Of a stretch of 64,000 bases of DNA, positions 35,076-48,261 are shown piece after piece. A model generated the notes under the pieces. It was not told the origin of the DNA, ran no database searches, and saw nothing but the letters and a program-made list of their open reading frames with translations. How positions within the stretch are numbered: position 1 is the first letter of the stretch; each line of letters begins with the position of its first letter. This DNA is from Liolophura sinensis (taxonomy: Eukaryota; Mollusca; Polyplacophora; Chitonida; Chitonidae): NCBI RefSeq assembly GCF_032854445.1, contig NC_088300.1, positions 23,977,608 through 24,041,607 of the forward strand. Reading direction: 5' to 3'. Both the position numbers and the translations under genes were made by a program.

Positions 35076-38000
35076 GTTGGACAAATATTTTGTTTATCTC
35101 CATGCATAAAGAAAAAAATATAACTTTTTGGGGGTAATTGGAAACTTCATTTCATGTGATATGTACAGTGTATATAGAAGCCTTATTCTTTACATGCTTT
35201 TTCTAAGAAGTTTGAAAAAAAGTTATTGAACCTTTAAAATGAATGAGTATACATTTAAAACTACATGTAGACCTAAAATAATATTTATTAACTATCGACA
35301 GGATTCTGTTTCACAGAGCAAATCTTATGCGTAATACTGGTGATTGTAATGATTTATCTTCTGTTTGGACGAAGTCTGGAGTTCCGGGATACAAACTGGG
35401 TCAGGTCATATCAAAGACTAAAAAAATGGTACTTGTTGCTGCCTCGCTTGGCGCTCAGCATTAAGAGGTTAGAACAAGGAAAGAGGACTGGTTGGCCAGG
35501 TGTTAGTATAGTGTGACTAGGTGGGGTGCCATGTCTGGTGTCTTCAGCATGATACTTCAGTGGCAGCAGCACTGTGCCGGCATGGACTCTCCCTGCCACA
35601 AGAAGGCACAATATATGTACACACATCGAAAGACCCCTCATTGTCATATGAAATTGTTAAGTACGACTTGAAACCCAAGCATTCATTCATTCATTCATTC
35701 TTCATTTTGGGGGATGGCAGCATTCTAGAGAATGATGTGTACTTGCCAATGCTATGAGGATATTCATTTGATGCAAGAATTAAACTCAAGCATAATTACC
35801 AGGGCAACACGTGTTTAAATTATATGTTGCCATGGTGTAGCTACTCTCAGCTTAGCCTTTGATTCTCTGGTTTATGAGCAGTTATAAATCACACTTAAAT
35901 ATGTAGATACTACTCTAAGCTAATTACTTTCCATAGAAGCATAACTATTAAACAAATCTCTTATTTCTGTAGCACCTGCATCTGAAAGACTTCGCTAATT
36001 AGTTCAAAGCCTGCACATAATGAATATATACGTAATAACAGTATACTGTACGTTACATAACATTCATGTATCCTTGAATGATATAATATAGGTGTGTGCA
36101 AATGATATACACACATACACACATGATACACACATAGGTGTGTGCAAAACGACTATGATTCACACACATCAGTTATTGATGGAAATTCAGAATATTATGC
36201 TCCTAAAAATTAAAAAAAATTACACAATTAATTTGGTATCAGGCCTAGTTTAGTTTTATGCATGTAGCCAGATTCCAGGTACATAATATTGCATATATGC
36301 AATATAGTGAAGTTTGAATAGGTCTTTAGAAAGTCAGCGTGGGATGGTCTGCCAGCAACCCGCTTAAATGTTATACGTGTTATGGGTTATCTTTCATCTT
36401 CATCTGTAAAATTGTTACTGATATTTATGCATGTTTATTAAAATTATACTAAACTTTTGCCCACAAATTACAATTTAAATGCGAATAAAAGTCTTAAGGT
36501 ATCATGCTCTTAGTGCTGAAATTTTCGTTTCTCCAGAAGGATATCATCTAACCTTCCAGCTGAAAAGACCTTTGTAAGACAGATCTGGGTAACTGATTGA
36601 TGGTTGAAGATTTATTTCCTTTACAGTAATTTGTTTGGTGAATGTGTGCGAAGAAGAGCATATAATACATATGTTTTGAAATTTATTGGATATTACATGC
36701 AAGTATGTCGATAAGCCAGAGGCGCTGCCTGTGGCACCTTCATGCTAACAGTAAGATGAGATTTTGACAGATGCATGTAATTGCGTATTATATAAGTGAT
36801 GATGATATACGAAGTCTGAATTATTCTAGCGTCTGAAATATTTTGGCGTGAAATATTTCAGCATGCTCAATTTTGAGATGTTGCAAAAAATTGTCACCAA
36901 GAATAGTGGATTGAACATTGATATTATCTTCTGTGTGCATGACTGATGATTAATTGCATGGAAAAGCAAGAATATGAGTAAAACAAAAGAACAACACAGC
37001 AGATTCCATTTATAATTTGAGTGCACTATTATGTTTTTCAGTGACTGCATATACAGGAGTTTTTAGCCTCTGCTTATTTAACCTCCTTATCATGTTAAGT
37101 ATTAGCGGGATCCGAAGGTTACTAATTTTAATCCCATTTCATTTTATTGGAGAACCTTTTCTACTTACAACCTAACCTCAACACTGTTGTTCATTCCCGC
37201 CTTTACTATGGTGTTTTGTGGGCAAAGTGGTTTTAAATTAGTACCTATTCATTGCAAGAGAACAATGATAAATGTAGCTTGGATTTATTTATCTATTTAT
37301 TTGTTTGGTGTTTTACGCAGTACTCAAGAATACTTCACTGGATGGCGGCTAACATTATGGTGGGAGGAAACCGGGAAAGCCCCGTGGAAACCCAAGACCA
37401 TCTAAAGAATGCTGACAGACCCAGTGTTTGGATTGAGTTTGCCTGTTAACCAGTTATAGCACTCAAGTACATGTAGGCTTAATTTACTATTATTTGCTAA
37501 CAGATCTACATCTGTCAATGTGGCTTTCTATGGCTACTTATCTGTCCAAAGTATCTCTGCAGCTAAATGACCCTTGACTGCTGATGCTGTGTGCTCAAGT
37601 CCAGCTCCAGCTAGTAGAACTGTAGCTTTTAGTCGGAAAGTGTCGGGTACACATACCCTGGCAAAAGGTGATGCTTTGTTCGAGATTCATGAGCTATCTC
37701 ATCAGAATCCTTGATCCATACACCTGAATTCCGTCACAAAAAGGAGGTATTCTTGAGTACAGTATTAAACTTCAGTGAAATAGTTGCAAATATCTGTTTG
37801 TGGACGTACATGTAATTACCCTAATAGGTTATAAAAACTTAATATTTGAATAATGGAGGAAAATATTTTTGAAGAAATAAAAACATTTTAATCCACACAA
37901 AATGGTTTGTATGTGCGATTTTTTATTAGTATCTCCATGTACTTGTAGTGTGTCTTTACCTGTCTTTTTACATTTGTTTTATTATAAAATAAATGGAGAA

Positions 38001-41000
38001 AAATATGTGAACAATGTGTTTATTGTAACTCTAAATTGCATCAGCTGGAAATTTGTTTGATAAGATAATCAAATTTTCTTAAATGTGTGAAATTGTTACC
38101 TATAACAATAAATAAATCCAGAAATGACCTCATCATAATTTTTATGTAAATACCCTTGATAAAGGTTAGAGAATTTATTGATGTTGATAATAATGGATTG
38201 CTTTTTTTAAAGTACGGGTATTGCACTGAAAGCCTTAATGCTATAAATATAAATACATAGACTCGTGTTCTTGCTCTGTAAACTTTTTTGTTTATTACAT
38301 GCTAGACATGAATCTAAAATGTGTGCGCAACATGTCAGCAAGGTTTACTGTGTTCTTTTCACAGATAGTATCTTTGTTGTTTTATTAAAAAATAAACCTT
38401 TTTTTTTGACTTCCAGTTTAGCTGCAATGTCTTTATAATTATGGTAATATGCTTCATAAAAAATCCAACAGATGGTCTGCATGATACAGAGTATGCTTTT
38501 AACCTTGACCTTAAATGACAGGAGCCTAAAATAGCTTTTTCAATTTTTTGTTGTTGTCTTTTTTCATTCATTGTTCGGGGAAGATGTGCTGTACATATTT
38601 GACATGAATGCACAGTCTGTTATGCCTGAATAATTCATTTGCACATATATATAACATGATAGGATGTCTTGTCGTTGCATGCTATTAATATCACTTCACA
38701 GGGGCATTTAAGAGATAAGGTATGTAATACTCCTCAGCAGAAATGGCTCTACATAATATGTAAAGAGAAGAAAAGAAAGAGAGAAAACAAAAAGCAGTGC
38801 TTAATATTTAAACATGTTATACAACAGTTTACGTTAATATTTCATACACCTTCTGAGTTTTTATTAAAACTTTTCACTCAAGCTAGTTTGAGAAGTTTCG
38901 TGTGTAATATTTTTATGTGTATAAAGTAAGCTAGCTATTTAAGATGCATGTACCAGCAATGTTTTTACGTCATGGGGTATTTTTAGGGAATTTATGGCTG
39001 ATTTCCATCAAAAAATTTGTGCCTAAAAATAGCAGAAGGTTTCTAGGTTAGAGAATGAGATTTGTCTGTTGGTTAGGTCAGCCCTTATTTATGTGTCATT
39101 ATGACAGACAGAGTGCTGGATAAATAAAACAAGGCAGTGTTCACTTAAAACTACAAGCCACTTAGTGCTTCAGCCCAGCAGTTATTGACTTTGACCAGGA
39201 ATATTGGTTGGAACATGGTTATTGTATGAGGTTGACCTTATCTATGCACAAATGTGTTGGCCAACTAATCAGACATTATATAGATTCCATTCGGAGAAGA
39301 TTGTGAGATCTATTGGAAACTATAATGAAACATTTACATTACCATGGTGTTGGCAAATTTTCCAGTGATTTAATGGGATTTGTTCATTTTTTATACATGT
39401 ACATGAAATGTGATATGAATCATGACAAGACCCTACTGCATATATCATGTATATTGAGGAAAATGTCAATTTTTTATTCACATCCTGGATACTTTCATCG
39501 AGAACAATTGTATTCTATAATTTGATTTTGTGAGCTTATCTCAATCTCCCAGTTTCAAAAGTTAATTTATTTATCTATTTATTGATATGTTGTTTAATGT
39601 CATTCTGAAGAATTTTTCTCTTATAGGCCAGCTATAATGGCAGTCATTTATTGGTGGTGGAAAACCAAAGTTTTCAAGGTAAACCACTGACCTTCAGTTG
39701 GCATGTTGCTCACAAACCTCCCTACATGTGAGACACAAATATTCACACCAGATAATGGTGGAAGGTAGAAGTTGATTTAAAAAAGTAGAAAATAGATCAA
39801 TATATATGAGTGTTATCTGTAACATGGAAATATAATTGTATATGGCAAACGACCGAAAATTTCACCTGAAAGAAGAGCATTTTAAGACAAAAGTAAATAC
39901 CCTTAAATATTACTGTTGGTGTAGAAACTTCCATTTTCTCACTAGGATGTCATCATAACTTCTCAACAAACATAACAATACCTTTCTAAGATCAATAGAT
40001 CTCTTGAAATTAGGCCAAATGTACAATCAAGTCATGGGGAAAATTTGGGGTTATTTACAGTATTTAATATATGTCCACATTTCTGTCAGACAAGGTTTAT
40101 TTTGTAGTTGACAATGTTAAAGTAATCGTGCAGAAAAAGTAAATAATGTTTTATTATAAAATATTTTTATATATACACAGCCATTTAAATTCATGGATAT
40201 ACATGTACTGTAATTCTTCAACCTTTTCGCATGTTTCAAGGTGTTTATTTGAGCTTATTGTGAGGGCATTATTTTGTGTAGACTGATAAAATAATAATTT
40301 TTGTCAAGCCCTGTAATTGGCCTACCAAACAGATGTGTTTTGTTTTCAAAATCAAATGATAAATGTGCATAAATTGCACAGAAACTTGTTCTTTCGTAAG
40401 CGAAAAGGTCAAGGAATTAGGGTATAATTATTTTCTTGAAAAGGTATTTAATAGGTGTACCATTTGAGAACAACCGCTCTTTGACTGTCAGTTAAGTTAG
40501 TTGCAAGCTTAACCAGAATCGCAAGATTTTTTGTGCTTGTATTGGTTTTTTGCAAATAGAAGTGCGTGTAACAGTGTACTTAAGCCTAACTCCATTTTCA
40601 GTGAGATCTGAATTCAGAACCTGTGAAAGGTTGGAGAAGAAGACAACAAAAAACAAAGTTGGACACTTATTTGTGTAACAGGAAAGCTTTAGCGTGGAGT
40701 AAACAACAACGATTTGGGCAGATTTATCTTTGAGGCCTGTCCATGTGTTCTGCTACCGATCAACTATGGTGTTAGGTTTTGAACATCAAGTGCTTACACG
40801 CGTCCGTTTCCTATTTTTTTGGCCAAAGTTCAATTTGCAGGGAATTATGAACGATCAGATAGGGTGACATTAACCTTGTGTGTGTTTCCTGATGCTCACA
40901 GCACAACTTGAGGCTTCTTACTTTTGATAACACTCAAGCTTACACCTTTTCTTGACACTCCACCATTTTTCAAAGCTTTCTTGTGGTTTTCAGGGGTAAA

Positions 41001-44000
41001 AGGAGAGATTTAATAGCTAAGGCCTGGCATCGGGGAAAGAGAAATGGAAATTGATGTTTATACTGTATATAGTTAGAGTGCCTGATGAAAGTGCTTCTAT
41101 TTTTGTACAGAATTGATGGGGTTATGTATTTTCTTGTTTGCGAACTCCATTATGTTCACGCACAAAGGTTTGAACCGAGGAAGCCTTAGCTTAACAACTT
41201 GAGTTTTTTTCTTGTTAAAAAATGTTAGGAATATTGGCGTTGCTGGATTTCAAGTAGGCTTACATGCTTCAGTTAAACATCCTTTCAGCCTAATAACAAA
41301 TTAATTACAAGCAAAACAATGCTGTATTTATTGCAATATTAGCCTGAATCTGTCCCGCTCACTTTCCTTCACACAATAATTTCAGACATTTCCTCCCTCA
41401 CTGTACATATAATAATATGTATCTATCTACATGTATATTATTTATATTATAGCTAGTAGTCTTGTACGTCTGTTAGGCAAATCATGAAATATATGTGTAT
41501 TGCTGCATCTTACCCTCCAAAAAACAGCCCAAGTGTTGTGTTACTAAGATACTGACAACATTTATTACTTCCAATGTTGCTTAAAATCCATTTTTTTTTG
41601 CATTATAGAGAATAAAGAAAAAGAAAAAAAAGATCTCCCTAATAACCAACTGTAGGTTTCCTCAAGGGTGAGATTTTTAAGGATGACATTACCCAATTAT
41701 TGTTGTTTATACACCGTTACAGAATAATTAAATTAAACAGATGTTGTCATTTAGTTATGTAAATTTGTTTTACATTGTATACCCAGTGGTGATCACTCAC
41801 TGCTTATCAAAGTGAAAGTCGTCTTCAGTGGAGCACATCAGGGAACGCAGTATAAAATTTGCATATCATAGGCATATTATTTCATTTCTGCAGAATGAAA
41901 ATCTGTAATCATACGAAATTATTTATAGGCTTGAAGTTTTACAAATTAAAAATGGCATCTGTACAAATATATATTTCTATGTGTTCAGAACAGCCTGGCA
42001 CCCAGGTGATGAATAATTATGACTTTAAACTATTTTTGTGTTGTATTTCAGTGATATTATAGTGGTTGTATTTTTGGAAAATCGGAGATCTTTTGCATAA
42101 AGTCACATCCAAACATAATGGTTTTATGAGCTCCTTCAGACAGATTAAATACTTTGAATAAATAAATTATTCATGACACATTATTAGGGACCAAAGGTAC
42201 TGAAAGATTCTGACATTCAAAGTTTCTGATTTTAAAATGTTAACTGGACAAATGTGATGAGAATAATACTTGCAGATATTGTTTGATGACCAAAACCTGC
42301 ACACGTACTCAAAATGCATGTTATTTAGTGTTGAGAAAATAAAGAACACAATAGTTTAATTTGCCATGGTTCTTTCAGCATTCTCTTGGATCATTATTGT
42401 CTTTATTTTACTGTTATTAGTATGATTAAGGACAGAGACAGTGATCTGACTAGTCATGTCAGAACGAGATGAAATCGCAATTTATGGTTGTATTTATATA
42501 ACATCAGAATTTAAATTCCGTATCTTGGCAATAGGTGGTTCTGTCTCGTTCTTCATAAGCATGTAATATATAAGGTAGACTTGTGTTTACATGAATCAAT
42601 TTTTAATTGGTGTCCTTAATTTATACTTTTATTCTGTCATTAATTTTTAAGTCAGAACCAGTGGTATTTAGGAATAAGATTTGCAATGACAGTTACCTTT
42701 TCATCACAACAGAAACTTGGATTGATTTAATTACTGTAAATCTTTTCAACCAGTAAAGCACTTTTTTCAGTTGAATTTATGCATACAGCTGTTATGAATA
42801 TAACACTAAAAAGGATTAATTTGTGTCATTAAAAATGCAAGCCTTGTAAAACTGTGGAAATTATTTCTCTACACTCCACATACATGTAGTTTTCTGAGAA
42901 TGTTTAAAATTATTGCCTGCAGAGGCTTTTAAAGAAATAGGGTATGTAAAGAATTACGGTATGTAAAGAAACAGAACTTGTAATCATCAGATGAAAAATA
43001 AAACAAAAGCCGAAAATTGAAAAATGAAGTGCGTAAATTTGTGTGTTCCATGGCATGAAATGAATGGTATTGTACATTTAAGAAACCTTCTTTTCTTGTG
43101 AGTAATACTACATTAATTTCTTGGCTTCATTTAAGAACTTGATAATGTGTTCATTATGGAGACGCGTAGTAATATACTTCTTTGTATGTGACGTCTGTTA
43201 TAATGTGAAGGTATACTAAGATACTGTATTCTCCAATCAAATTTGAAGGTATACGAAAGGTGTGATTGAAGGTATATGAAATGGTGTGTTTGAAGGTATA
43301 CGAAAGGTGTGTATTTCTTCTGTTTCAGTGTGGAGATATACTGTGCTTTAAACCGCTCCTGGACAGAAATAACACCTTTATCCACCTGTCGTAACGAGTG
43401 TGCTGTGACTTCCGTGAGCAGCAGGCTGTATGTGCTGGGTGGAATCATCTGTGAAAACAGAGAAAATGGCACCTACCGTTACCATGACAACAGAGTGGAA
43501 TACTGGGACCCAGAGTCAAATGTGTGGCATGAAAAATCTCCCATGATACACCGGCGAAGTGCATTTGCTGTGGTAACATTTCAGGAAAACCTATATGCAT
43601 TGGGTGGATATGATGGTCAGGTATATCATAGGTAAGTTCATAGGTCAAGGTGGAGGTAATTGGAATATCTGAGTTCATTTATGCATGCAAAGGACTGTTT
43701 AAAGGGATTGTTTAATTCATGGTTTAGAACAGTGTATTTCCATTGAAAGATTATTTTTGAATTGTGTATAAAACATAATTACAATATATATGCGAATGCA
43801 AGTGAGATGGTTGAATGATGTAATGGTGGTGATGGGTGTTGAACAGTTTGATTGATTTTGCTGATACTGGGCATACACAAGTCTTTACCATGCACTGTTC
43901 AATGTCTTGTTTTGTATCTACAATTTCAACAAGAATATGGAATGGCAAAAGAGATATAACTTTCCCCCAGCAACCATGTAGAAATACTAGATTTATTATT

Positions 44001-47000
44001 CAAGTCAAGAATAAACACAATTTGTCTTTTGTCATGACAGAAAATTTCTTTTCAAATTATAATGGGACCGAAAAAAAAAAAAAAAGGGTTTTGTGAAACC
44101 AAAAAGTCTTGTCCCCCAAAAAATTGGATTCTAAGAAAAACAAATCTTGGATGAAAGAAAGATAAATGTTGGATCAAAAATAGGTCTTGTTTCAAAAAAT
44201 GTCGAAGGAAAAGAAAAGAAAAATCTAGTCTTGGTTTTTTTTTTTGTGGCATGCGGTGTTGAGCAGACATTCTGTAAGTAAATTATATGTGTATTTGACA
44301 TTATCGCAGAAAAGTTAATTAAGACTGCAACGATTTTTTTATCTTAAATCTAACAGAATAAATACATGATGATGACTGTTACATTTTTCTGTTATTTTTT
44401 TACACATGCACACAATTTGTATCTCATGTTTCACCAGAACTTCAGGAACTTCATGATTTCAGAGTGGCCCTGGCTCAATCGTCGGACTGTGAAAGATGCC
44501 ACAAAGACTGTTACATTTTCTTTAAACATGGATGCCGGGGAAAAAAACAGTTACATCAACATTCTAAAAATGAAGAGAGATATCATAAGTGATGGACATT
44601 TTCTCTGCAACACTACTTTGGAGATTTGTAAAGATTTTTATTAATACCAAATGAATTATTTTCATAAAGAAAATGTCCACAGTCTTGTGAGATTTACCCT
44701 AATTCCGTGATCTTTTCGCATGTGAAAGAGCAACTTTAAGTGCATTTTTTTCCTTTTTTTTTTCATTTGATTTTGAAGACCAAACTACATCAGTTTGTTT
44801 GGCTGATTTCAGGGCTTCAGTAACAGTATCATTTTATCATTATAAACAAACTAATGCCCTCAGAATATGCTTTAATATACACATTGCACTCAAGCAAAAA
44901 TTTTGAAGAATTACAGTAACTGGAGAAGTTTGCTGACAGCAAAGTTTGTAAAAATTGAGAGCTTTGTAGTTTACCAATGAATGGTGCAAAACTGTGTCAC
45001 ATGCAGCGGCAGTCTCTTAGGTAATTAAGTATGCATCTTTATCGGACACCTTCGAACACTCCTTTCATATTATTTTCAAGAAAGCCTTGCTTTTGTCAAA
45101 TAAATTCATGATCAGTAATGTTTGTGCTTTAGCTAATAGGTGGGTTATATATGATAAAGGTCATGGGAAGTGACTAAAAGCGCCTGTATGCCTGGTTAGA
45201 TAACTCGTACATTTAGCTGCGTATCACTCAAGATATCCAATATCTGTGGAGCCAGTGCTGGTTTGGTGCACCATTTGTCTTCGAAGCTGGAATTAAGATA
45301 TACGGGATGGTTTTTGGTGTCATTGACGTTAAAAAGATTTATATTGTGGTTTTCATTAACAGAAGCGTGGAAAGGTATTGTTGGCAGTCTGACGAGTGGA
45401 CTCCAGTGACGGCCATGCAGCAGTGTCGCAGCTGTTTTTCAGCTTGTATCCTGGAAGGCTTCATCTATGTCATCGGAGGGTATGGCCCCCCTTGCTTGAA
45501 TAGGTCAGCCCCCTTTTATCAAGTAACTTTATCTGATGTAACTCTATCTTTATAGCCCTTCATTATGCTAACACAAGATATACACCTATGTGGTCTAGTT
45601 GCCAGCTGTGTACTCTATACTGTATACATATTTGTGTGGTGTACTTTATGGGTTTGTATCTCTAAACAAGAGTTAAATATTCCATGCAGTACATGGAATA
45701 TAAATCTATTGTACAGTTTTCTGTCATAAAATATGTGATATAGCACTTGGTTATTTCATATCATTTGTATGAATCTTTATATCTAAATGTGACTTCTCAG
45801 ATAAAGATAAATAAAACACAATGCTTACTGGAAATAAAGAACAGATTGCATTATATGATATGCAATCAGTCATGCAGCCATATGGCTGTTAGATTACCAC
45901 TTCTCTCATCTTTTCTTTTGTCACTTGCATTGCAGTGACAGCTGATGTTGTATAAAGGCACAATGTATTTAAATAGTTAAATGTAACACAGCACATTGAT
46001 GGATCGGTTTAACTGAAAAGAGAAAAAACACCTCTGCTTTCTCCATTGGGAATAGTAAACAGAATCTTTTGTCTTTGATTCGTTATTATGTGTCTATCGT
46101 TAAACTAACTCAAAGGTTACACTTTTTTTTTTAAGCCTCCTAAGTTTTTGAATCACTAAATATCTTTGTCTCCAGGGTCATGTAATGTTGATAGGTTCAG
46201 ATCCATGATAATGTGAGGTTTTAGGTATTCTTGTTGTTATTATAAACCAAGTATAGCCTTTGCTTAAAGGATACATGAAAAGGAATGAAGATATGGTTTT
46301 AAGGGAAATGAAAACAGTTATCCTAAAAAATGGAATTTTTTTTCATTTCTGAAGCATAATTTACATTTTCATAATTTTTTTTCTAGCTTTGCATATTTTT
46401 CACCAGGAACAGAAATTTTTAGAAATAACATTATTGCCAATGCTGGTTTGCAGTGTTGAGAAGTATGACCCAGTCTCCAAAGAGTGGGGAAATGGTGACC
46501 CAATGGTGGAAAAGCGTATAAACTACGGAGCTGGGGTGGCCTGTGGTTGCCTCTTTGTGGTTGGAGGTCATAATGGTTGCTCTAACCTGTCCAGTGTGGA
46601 ACGCTATGATCCTGTGGGTGACCAGTGGACAAACGTGACCGGTATAGACAGACAAGGACAGGTGAGATTCCGACTCTGCAACCTATGAATGAAGGGCTGA
46701 TTCCACAAAGCCATTTCTGACTAAAGTCAAACATTTAAAACCTCCTCACAATGCTTAGTTTTTTGGTACCAGTACTGGAAGTTTGGTAGTGAAATTTTGA
46801 GACATATGTTTTCTCAAGATAACATTGTTGAGGTAGTCAACATTTTAGTTTCCAGGGTTTCAAATATAAGTCCCAAATTTTTGACTGGCTTCATGGAATC
46901 GATCCTGAAATACTAATTTAAACACAAAAATTATCATGGCAAAAATATGATTTGAAAAAAAAAACAAGTAAAAAAACACAGAAGGAAGTAGAAGTTTGCC

Positions 47001-47413
47001 CAAAAGCAGTAAATTGTCCCTTCTTTAGACAAATAGGTAATTCCTTGTACCGTATCTGTAGAGAATTGCCATTCAGCCGTGTTCATTTCAAGTATGTGTT
47101 TATGGACTTGGAACAATGTCTCAGTAACTTTGGCCATTATTTCAAAGTATCCTTTTCCTTTTTCTTTCATTCTTTGTGGTAATAATGGTAACTGAAATTA
47201 TGTAGCACCCAAGATAAATGTGATTTGTATCTACTTGCATTTCTTTCAGGATTGAGTGTGTCTGTGCTGGACAATGTACTATATGCAGTTGGTGGTCATT
47301 CTGGTTCAGCATATTTGAGAACTGTACAGAAATATGACCCCCATGAGGACTTATGGGAAGATGAAGAGTCCATGGGAACATGTCGCTGCAGCTTTGGTTT
47401 AACAGCTTTATGA
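34168..47413 (+). CDS. KLHL28: KLHL28, BTB-BACK-Kelch protein (five exons)
   Basis: Predicted substrate adaptor of a Cullin-3 RING ubiquitin ligase, as established for BTB-BACK-Kelch families; the substrate of KLHL28 is not known to me. BTB covers residues about 20-125 (LCDVVL, then AAHRVVLAGCSPYFRAMF). BACK covers about 130-240 (NCLGIWKFAETHSC and onward). Six Kelch blades run from about 285 to the C-terminus, each with a YxxGG or FVVGG turn. The C-terminal HSGSAYLRTVQKYDP...CRCSFGLTAL closely matches the vertebrate KLHL28 ending. Exons are 34168-35075, 43329-43631, 45363-45503, 46454-46661 and 47250-47413. With one base supplied in exon 4 the protein would be about 574 residues, against about 571 in human. 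As given, exon 4 ends in phase 0 while exon 5 needs phase 1, so there is an apparent one-nucleotide deletion near 46645-46655. The gene is divergent from TOGARAM1. Confidence 0.93.
35398..35705 (+). mobile_element. SINE family 1, variant body
   Basis: Shares the 3' tail with family 1 (TTGTCATATGAAATTGTTAA, GTACGACTTGAAACCCAAGC, (ATTC)n) but has a different central body (GCTGCCTCGCTTGGCGCTCA, GTGGGGTGCCATGTCTGGTG). The body matches the copy at 62131-62405. The tRNA-like head is missing. Confidence 0.82.
37280..37421 (-). mobile_element. SINE family 2, 3' part, in KLHL28 intron 1
   Basis: Plus-strand reading: (ATTT)n, GTTTTACGCAGTACTCAAGA, CATTATGGTGGGAGGAAACC, breaking off after GCTGACAGACC. 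Confidence 0.78.
37570..37790 (+). mobile_element. probable SINE copy, diverged
   Basis: B-box-like GTGCTCAAGTCCAGCTCC, a middle with GTGTCGGGTACACATACCCT, and a tail TTCTTGAGTACAGTATTAAA like family 2. The assignment is tentative. Confidence 0.45.
39563..39735 (-). mobile_element. SINE family 2 variant in KLHL28 intron 1
   Basis: Plus-strand reading: TTATTTATCTATTTATTG, TTGTTTAATGTCATTCTGAA, GGTGGTGGAAAACCAAAG, GTAAACCACTGACCTTC. Same variant as 58430-58575, more decayed. Confidence 0.55.
43244..43313. repeat. 23-bp triplicate just before KLHL28 exon 2
   Basis: Three tandem copies of GAAGGTATACGAAAGGTGTG plus a few bases end about 15 bp before the exon 2 acceptor. They sit where a branch point would be expected, so copy number could affect splicing (inference). 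Confidence 0.7.
43329..43631 (+). CDS. KLHL28: KLHL28 exon 2 (Kelch blades 1-2)
   Basis: A 303-nt exon, acceptor TTCTGTTTCAG and donor GTAAGT, phase 2 in and 2 out. It starts with VEIYCALNRSWTEITPLSTC and holds LYVLGG and LYALGGYDGQVYH, matching vertebrate KLHL28 blade spacing, including the long loop before VEYWDPESNVW. Confidence 0.95.
45363..45503 (+). CDS. KLHL28: KLHL28 exon 3 (Kelch blade 3)
   Basis: A 141-nt exon, acceptor TTCATTAACAG and donor GTCAGC, phase 2 in and 2 out. It encodes SVERYCWQSDEWTPVTAM to IYVIGGYGPPCLN. The donor is weak but gives the exact vertebrate junction (N-SVE-K/R-YDP). Confidence 0.92.
46454..46661 (+). CDS. KLHL28: KLHL28 exon 4 (Kelch blades 4-5), apparent frameshift
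   Basis: A 208-nt exon, acceptor GGTTTGCAG and donor GTGAGA. It encodes SVEKYDPVSKEWGNGDPM, EKRINYGAGV, LFVVGGHNG and LSSVERYDPVGDQW. The last codons read GIDRQGQ. One added base would give an R-T-G ending in phase 1, which both the family alignment (M-x-x-x-R-T-G) and exon 5 require. An in-frame alternative donor (G/GTATAG, exon end 46641) would avoid the shift but shorten the blade by several residues. Confidence 0.88.
47250..47413 (+). CDS. KLHL28: KLHL28 exon 5 (Kelch blade 6, C-terminus)
   Basis: A 164-nt terminal exon, acceptor ATTTCTTTCAG, needing phase 1. It encodes LSVSVLDNVLYAVGGHSG and closes with CRCSFGLTAL and TGA at 47411. The ending is nearly the same as in vertebrate KLHL28. 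Confidence 0.94.
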
Positions 47414-47476
47414 TGTGTCCCTCCCAAACGAGTCTGAGGATCTCAAGCACAAATCCAGGGTTTTCTCTCTGTCAGG

Positions 47477-47482
47477 AATAAA
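47477..47482 (+). terminator. KLHL28 proximal poly(A) signal candidate
   Basis: Canonical AATAAA 64 bp after the KLHL28 stop codon. A second AATAAA occurs at 48111-48116, about 700 bp after the stop and just before the minisatellite. Which is used is unknown. Confidence 0.4.
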
Positions 47483-48004
47483 TCTTAAAAATTTTACCAT
47501 GAATTAACTGTCATGGTGGCTTTGATGAAGAACATTGGTCAACAGGGAATTGTTCTTGAATGTGTATCTCTCTCATATTTTGTAATTTGTTATCAGGAAA
47601 ACTGTTTAAAGTCACATCAGGTGACAAAGTTTCTTGCTATTGTGCTTTTAAAAGGCATTTTGTTCTGCACGAGGAACCAATTTAAGGAAGATATGATTAG
47701 AATTCTACACCACCTGTCAGAAACTTCTCAAAGTATTAGTTAATTAGCCCTTTGTAGTTCAATCCGAACCCTAAATGGCAGAATCTTGAGTATCATGTCT
47801 CTATTTTTCATCAAGGTTTTGTGCTGACAGAATTTTGTGCACCTGTGGAACTGCATCTGAGACTTGACCTATTGACCTTGTGACCTTTTGCTAACAAGGT
47901 TTAGCAGCAGCATGAGTTTTGTTAGTAGGATGTGCTTCTTTACAGGATAGTTGCCTTTCTGATTTGCTTTTTCCATGATTTTACTGCCAGAGTAGTATGT
48001 CTGG

Positions 48005-48250
48005 TCATACTGTGCAATAGGACAATTTAGTGCTCTTTGAAACACCTTTTATCTGTACATGATCATGTGATGCAGTATTGTGCTTTCTTGAAGCACGTTT
48101 TGTCTAATATAATAAAGCATTGCAATCAAGTGTTTTTTTGAAGCACCTGTTTTTCATATGCATAGTCTAGTGTTCTTTTGAAGCACCTTTTATCTGTATG
48201 CTCATGCAGTGAAGTCTAGTGCTTTTTTGGATCACTTTTCATCTGTATGT
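48005..48250. repeat. degenerate older tandem repeat beside the minisatellite
   Basis: Four to five poor copies of a unit of about 50-65 bp with the core TAGTGCTTTTTTGAAGCACC and then TTTTATCTGTATG. Elements such as TGCAGT and GAAGCRC recall the adjacent 52-bp unit, so this may be its diverged flank. Confidence 0.6.
48111..48116 (+). terminator. KLHL28 distal poly(A) signal candidate
   Basis: Canonical AATAAA in a short AT-rich patch upstream of the 52-bp minisatellite. Use of this site would leave the minisatellite outside the mRNA. Confidence 0.3.
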
Positions 48251-48261
48251 TAAAGGTATGC

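Larger units (their letters stand above)
35076..43328. other. KLHL28 intron 1 (8.25 kb)
   Basis: AT-rich intron holding SINE copies at 35398, 37280, 37570 and 39563 and the 23-bp triplicate at its 3' end. No exon supported. Confidence 0.7.
43632..47249. other. KLHL28 introns 2-4
   Basis: Three introns (1.7 kb, 950 bp, 590 bp) flanking exons 3 and 4. A purine-rich degenerate stretch lies at 44080-44260. I looked for a micro-exon between 46662 and 47249 that would repair the exon 4-5 phase and found none with good sites. Confidence 0.6.
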
